A stretch of DNA of 8,618 nt, taken from the NCBI GenBank assembly GCA_036274635.1, contig DASUFI010000216.1:1-8618 (forward strand), given 5' to 3'. Source of the stretch: DASUFI01 sp036274635. Lineage in GTDB: Bacteria; Planctomycetota; B15-G4. Position numbers and translations under genes: made by a program. The notes under the pieces were generated by a model. That model was not told where the DNA came from. It was given only the letters and a program-made list of their open reading frames with translations, and did not search any database. Shown piece after piece: positions 6,823 through 8,618 of the stretch (position 1 is its first letter; each line of letters starts with the position of its first letter).

Positions 6823-8085
6823 ATGAAGGTGCTCGTCGCCAACGATCTGTACGGCCGCTCGTCCGCGGCCGGCGTCGCGGTGCGGTTGGCGGAGGGGGTG
6901 GCGGCGCGGGGCGTGGAGACGACGTTCCTGGCGACCGTGCAGAAGCAGGACCAGGCGCGTCGTTTTCGTGAGAACGGCGTGGACGTGCGGCTGGAGTACA
7001 CGCCGCCCTACGACGGGCGCTGGCGGGCCTGGCGCAGCCTGGACAATCCGGCGGGTGTCGCGGCGATGAAGTCGGCGGTGGCCGAGGTGCGGCCGGACGT
7101 CGTGCACGTGCACAACCTGCACATCCATCTGTCGTACGCGGCGCTGGCGGCGGCACGGGCGGGCGGCGCGCGCACGATCCTGCACGTGCACGACATCATG
7201 CCGGTGTGCCACCAGAAGATGTTCTGCCACCTCGACGAGCGGCTGCAGCCCGGGGATCCGGTCGTGTACAGGAACGGCCCGGTGAAGTGCGCGCTGTGCG
7301 TGCGCGGCCGCTACAACCCGCTGCGCAACGCGACGATCCGTCGCGTGCTCGCGAGGGACGTCGACCGGCTGGTGGCCGTGTCCGACGAGATGGGCGCGGC
7401 GCTGGCGCAGAACGGCATCGGGCCCTGCACCACGATCTGGAACGGCATGGAGTTCGGCGACGAGCCGCCGGCGGCCGTGGTCGAGGCGCTGCGCGAGCGG
7501 CTGGGCCTGCGCGGCCGGCGCGTGGTCTTCTACGGCGGGCGCCTCGATCGCCTCAAGGGCGGACTCGAGCTGGTGCGCGCGCTGGAGATCGTGCGCCGCG
7601 ACGTGCCGGGCACCGTGCTGCTCACGGTGGGCGAGGCGCTGCCCGGCTTCTACGGGGAGATGCAGGCGCTGGCGCGCAACCTCGGCATGGCGGACGCGCT
7701 GGTGTCCGCCGGCTGGCTGCACGGCGACGAGCTCGCGGCCGCCTACAGGCTCGCGGACGTGGTGGCCACGCCGTCGCTGTGCTTCGAGTCCTTCGGCCTC
7801 GTCAACCTCGAGGCCATGGCCGCGCGCCGGCCGGTGGTGGCCAGCTTCTGGGGCGGGCCGTCGGACGTGGTGGTGGACGGCGTCACGGGCTTCCTGGTGA
7901 ACCCGCTGCACGTCGCGACGCTGGCCGCGCGGCTGCTGGCGATCCTGCTCGACCCGCAGCTCGCGGCGCGCCTCGGCGAGGCCGGCCGGACGCGGGCCGA
8001 GGCGGTCTTCGGGCTGTCGGCGCAGGTGGAGCGCACGCTGCGGCTGTACGCCGAGCTGGGCTCCGCGCGCGGGGCCGCCGCGTGA
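6823..8085 (+). CDS. GT4-family glycosyltransferase with N-domain cysteine cluster
   Basis: This complete 420-residue GT-B retaining glycosyltransferase is cytosolic or peripheral. The N-terminal domain opens with MKVLVANDLYGRSSAAGVAV (1-20), then PDVVHVHNLHIH (91-102) and TILHVHDIMPVC (118-129). C129, C135, C156 and C159 form a C-x5-C and a C-x2-C pair, seen in a GT4 subgroup with an HD...C...CALC arrangement; a metal site is possible. The C-terminal domain has VVFYGGRLDRLKGG (234-247), a full E-x7-E (E322/E330 in FESFGLVNLEAMA), GGPSDVVVDGVTGFLV (344-359) and the usual final helices. I chose ATG 6823 because the first beta strand starts immediately after it. A TTG at 6787 would add 12 residues without a ribosome binding site. 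GGGTGG at 6816-6821 is only a weak site for the ATG. It follows the structured intergenic region and leads into the next gene, so it likely opens a second transcription unit. Confidence 0.91.
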   Translation: MKVLVANDLYGRSSAAGVAVRLAEGVAARGVETTFLATVQKQDQARRFRENGVDVRLEYTPPYDGRWRAWRSLDNPAGVAAMKSAVAEVRPDVVHVHNLHIHLSYAALAAARAGGARTILHVHDIMPVCHQKMFCHLDERLQPGDPVVYRNGPVKCALCVRGRYNPLRNATIRRVLARDVDRLVAVSDEMGAALAQNGIGPCTTIWNGMEFGDEPPAAVVEALRERLGLRGRRVVFYGGRLDRLKGGLELVRALEIVRRDVPGTVLLTVGEALPGFYGEMQALARNLGMADALVSAGWLHGDELAAAYRLADVVATPSLCFESFGLVNLEAMAARRPVVASFWGGPSDVVVDGVTGFLVNPLHVATLAARLLAILLDPQLAARLGEAGRTRAEAVFGLSAQVERTLRLYAELGSARGAAA

Positions 8086-8618
8086 TGGGGCGCTGGCGCA
8101 TCCTCCTCGTGGTGACGCGCGCGCCGCCCCGCGGGCCGCGGCTGGCCTCGTCCGAGGCCGAGGGCTTGCCGCCGCGCGACGCGGCCTTGCTGGCCGCGCG
8201 CCTCATCCGCGCGGGCGCCGACGTGCGCGTGCTCGACCAGGACAGCGAGCGTCTGGTGGACCGCGTCGTGCGCCGCGAGGCGTCGCTGTGGCGCGCGGAC
8301 CTCGTGCTGCTGCACGCGGGCGGCAGCTTCGTCGCGGACAACCCCGTGCCCGACCCGCGGCCGCTGCGGCGGCTGCTCTCGGGCTGGAGCTGGCGCGCGC
8401 CGCTCATCGCCTGCGGGCCGCTGGCCGTGCGCTACGGTGCGGAGCTGCTCGAGCGCCTGCCGCGGCTGTCCGGCGCTCTGCTCGGCGACGTGCACCCGTC
8501 GCTGGTGGGCGCCTTCCGGCCGGGCGAGGTGCCCGGCCTGCTGGTGCGCGGCGGCGGCGATCCGCCGCCGGCGGTGGCGCCCGGCGCGGGCGATGCGCTG
8601 GCGCCGGTGCTGCCCGCC
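8085..8618 (+). CDS. Probable B12-binding-domain radical SAM protein, N-terminal part (3' end cut by window edge)
   Basis: The visible 178 residues form an alpha/beta Rossmann-like domain resembling the N-terminal B12-binding half of cobalamin radical SAM enzymes. A first strand RILLVVTRAPP (5-15) is followed by LPPRDAALLAARLIRAGADVRVLDQD (28-53), the usual 'P-x-aLLAA-L-x-x-G-x-x-V-x-x-lD' pattern, then ADLVLLHAGG (71-80), APLIACGPLAVRYGAELLERLP (105-126) and GLLVRGGG (151-158). No DxHxxG motif is present. Where the family often has a GE after the 'd-x-vv' strand there is GD (134-135). The radical SAM barrel and its cysteines would lie beyond the window, so the enzymatic class is inferred. 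ATG 8085 overlaps the previous stop by one base (TGATG). An in-frame GTG at 8082 would give a 4-nt overlap like others in the locus. The N-terminus carries no signal peptide or membrane helix. Confidence 0.65.
   Translation, partial: MGRWRILLVVTRAPPRGPRLASSEAEGLPPRDAALLAARLIRAGADVRVLDQDSERLVDRVVRREASLWRADLVLLHAGGSFVADNPVPDPRPLRRLLSGWSWRAPLIACGPLAVRYGAELLERLPRLSGALLGDVHPSLVGAFRPGEVPGLLVRGGGDPPPAVAPGAGDALAPVLPA

Noticed and set aside
7743..8495. Open frame on the - strand across the end of the GT4 gene and the last partial gene
   Set aside because: It is an antisense shadow. The + strand has a complete GT4 C-terminus and a B12-domain-like start with a tight stop/start junction in the same place.
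1..8618. CRISPR array, tRNA or rRNA
   Set aside because: I saw no regularly spaced direct repeats, no tRNA cloverleaf and no rRNA-like stretch. The only notable repeats are inverted ones in the 6424-6777 region.

Overview
The window is a very GC-rich bacterial segment (by eye roughly 70% or more, with third codon positions almost always G or C). It reads as part of a cell-surface glycan or glycolipid locus. High-GC Myxococcota, Planctomycetota or an uncultured relative would fit, but the sequence holds no rRNA, tRNA or other marker that fixes the taxon. All seven supported genes are on the + strand. The first and last are cut by the window edges.

Block A (1-6424) is a chain of five genes joined by stop/start overlaps: a GT4 glycosyltransferase missing its N-terminal half; a large multi-spanning GT-C (PMT/ArnT-like) glycosyltransferase; a complete GT4 glycosyltransferase whose best start is TTG; a 12-helix Wzx/MOP-type flippase; and a B12-binding-domain radical SAM enzyme with a clean CxxxCxxC cluster motif. 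Overlaps are 4, 4, 4 and 8 nt, so translation is very probably coupled and the block is one operon.

Block B (6425-6822, 398 nt) has no credible gene but is dense in secondary structure. It starts with a GC-rich hairpin touching the stop codon of the radical SAM gene. Around that hairpin lies a 31-bp inverted repeat with one mismatch and a 58-nt spacer. Further downstream are two perfect 12-nt palindromes and a second strong hairpin just upstream of the next gene. The inverted repeat looks like a small mobile or interspersed element.

Block C (6823-8618) holds another GT4 glycosyltransferase, with four cysteines in its N-terminal half, and the start of a gene whose N-terminus resembles the B12-binding half of a radical SAM enzyme.

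Working model (inference): the GT4 enzymes build a lipid-linked saccharide on the cytoplasmic face, the flippase moves it across the membrane, and the GT-C enzyme adds a sugar from a polyprenyl-phosphate donor on the outer face. One or two cobalamin-type radical SAM enzymes may make an unusual modification of the sugar or lipid. No priming phosphoglycosyltransferase, Wzy polymerase, chain-length regulator, ligase or sugar-nucleotide gene is visible, so the pathway is incomplete here.
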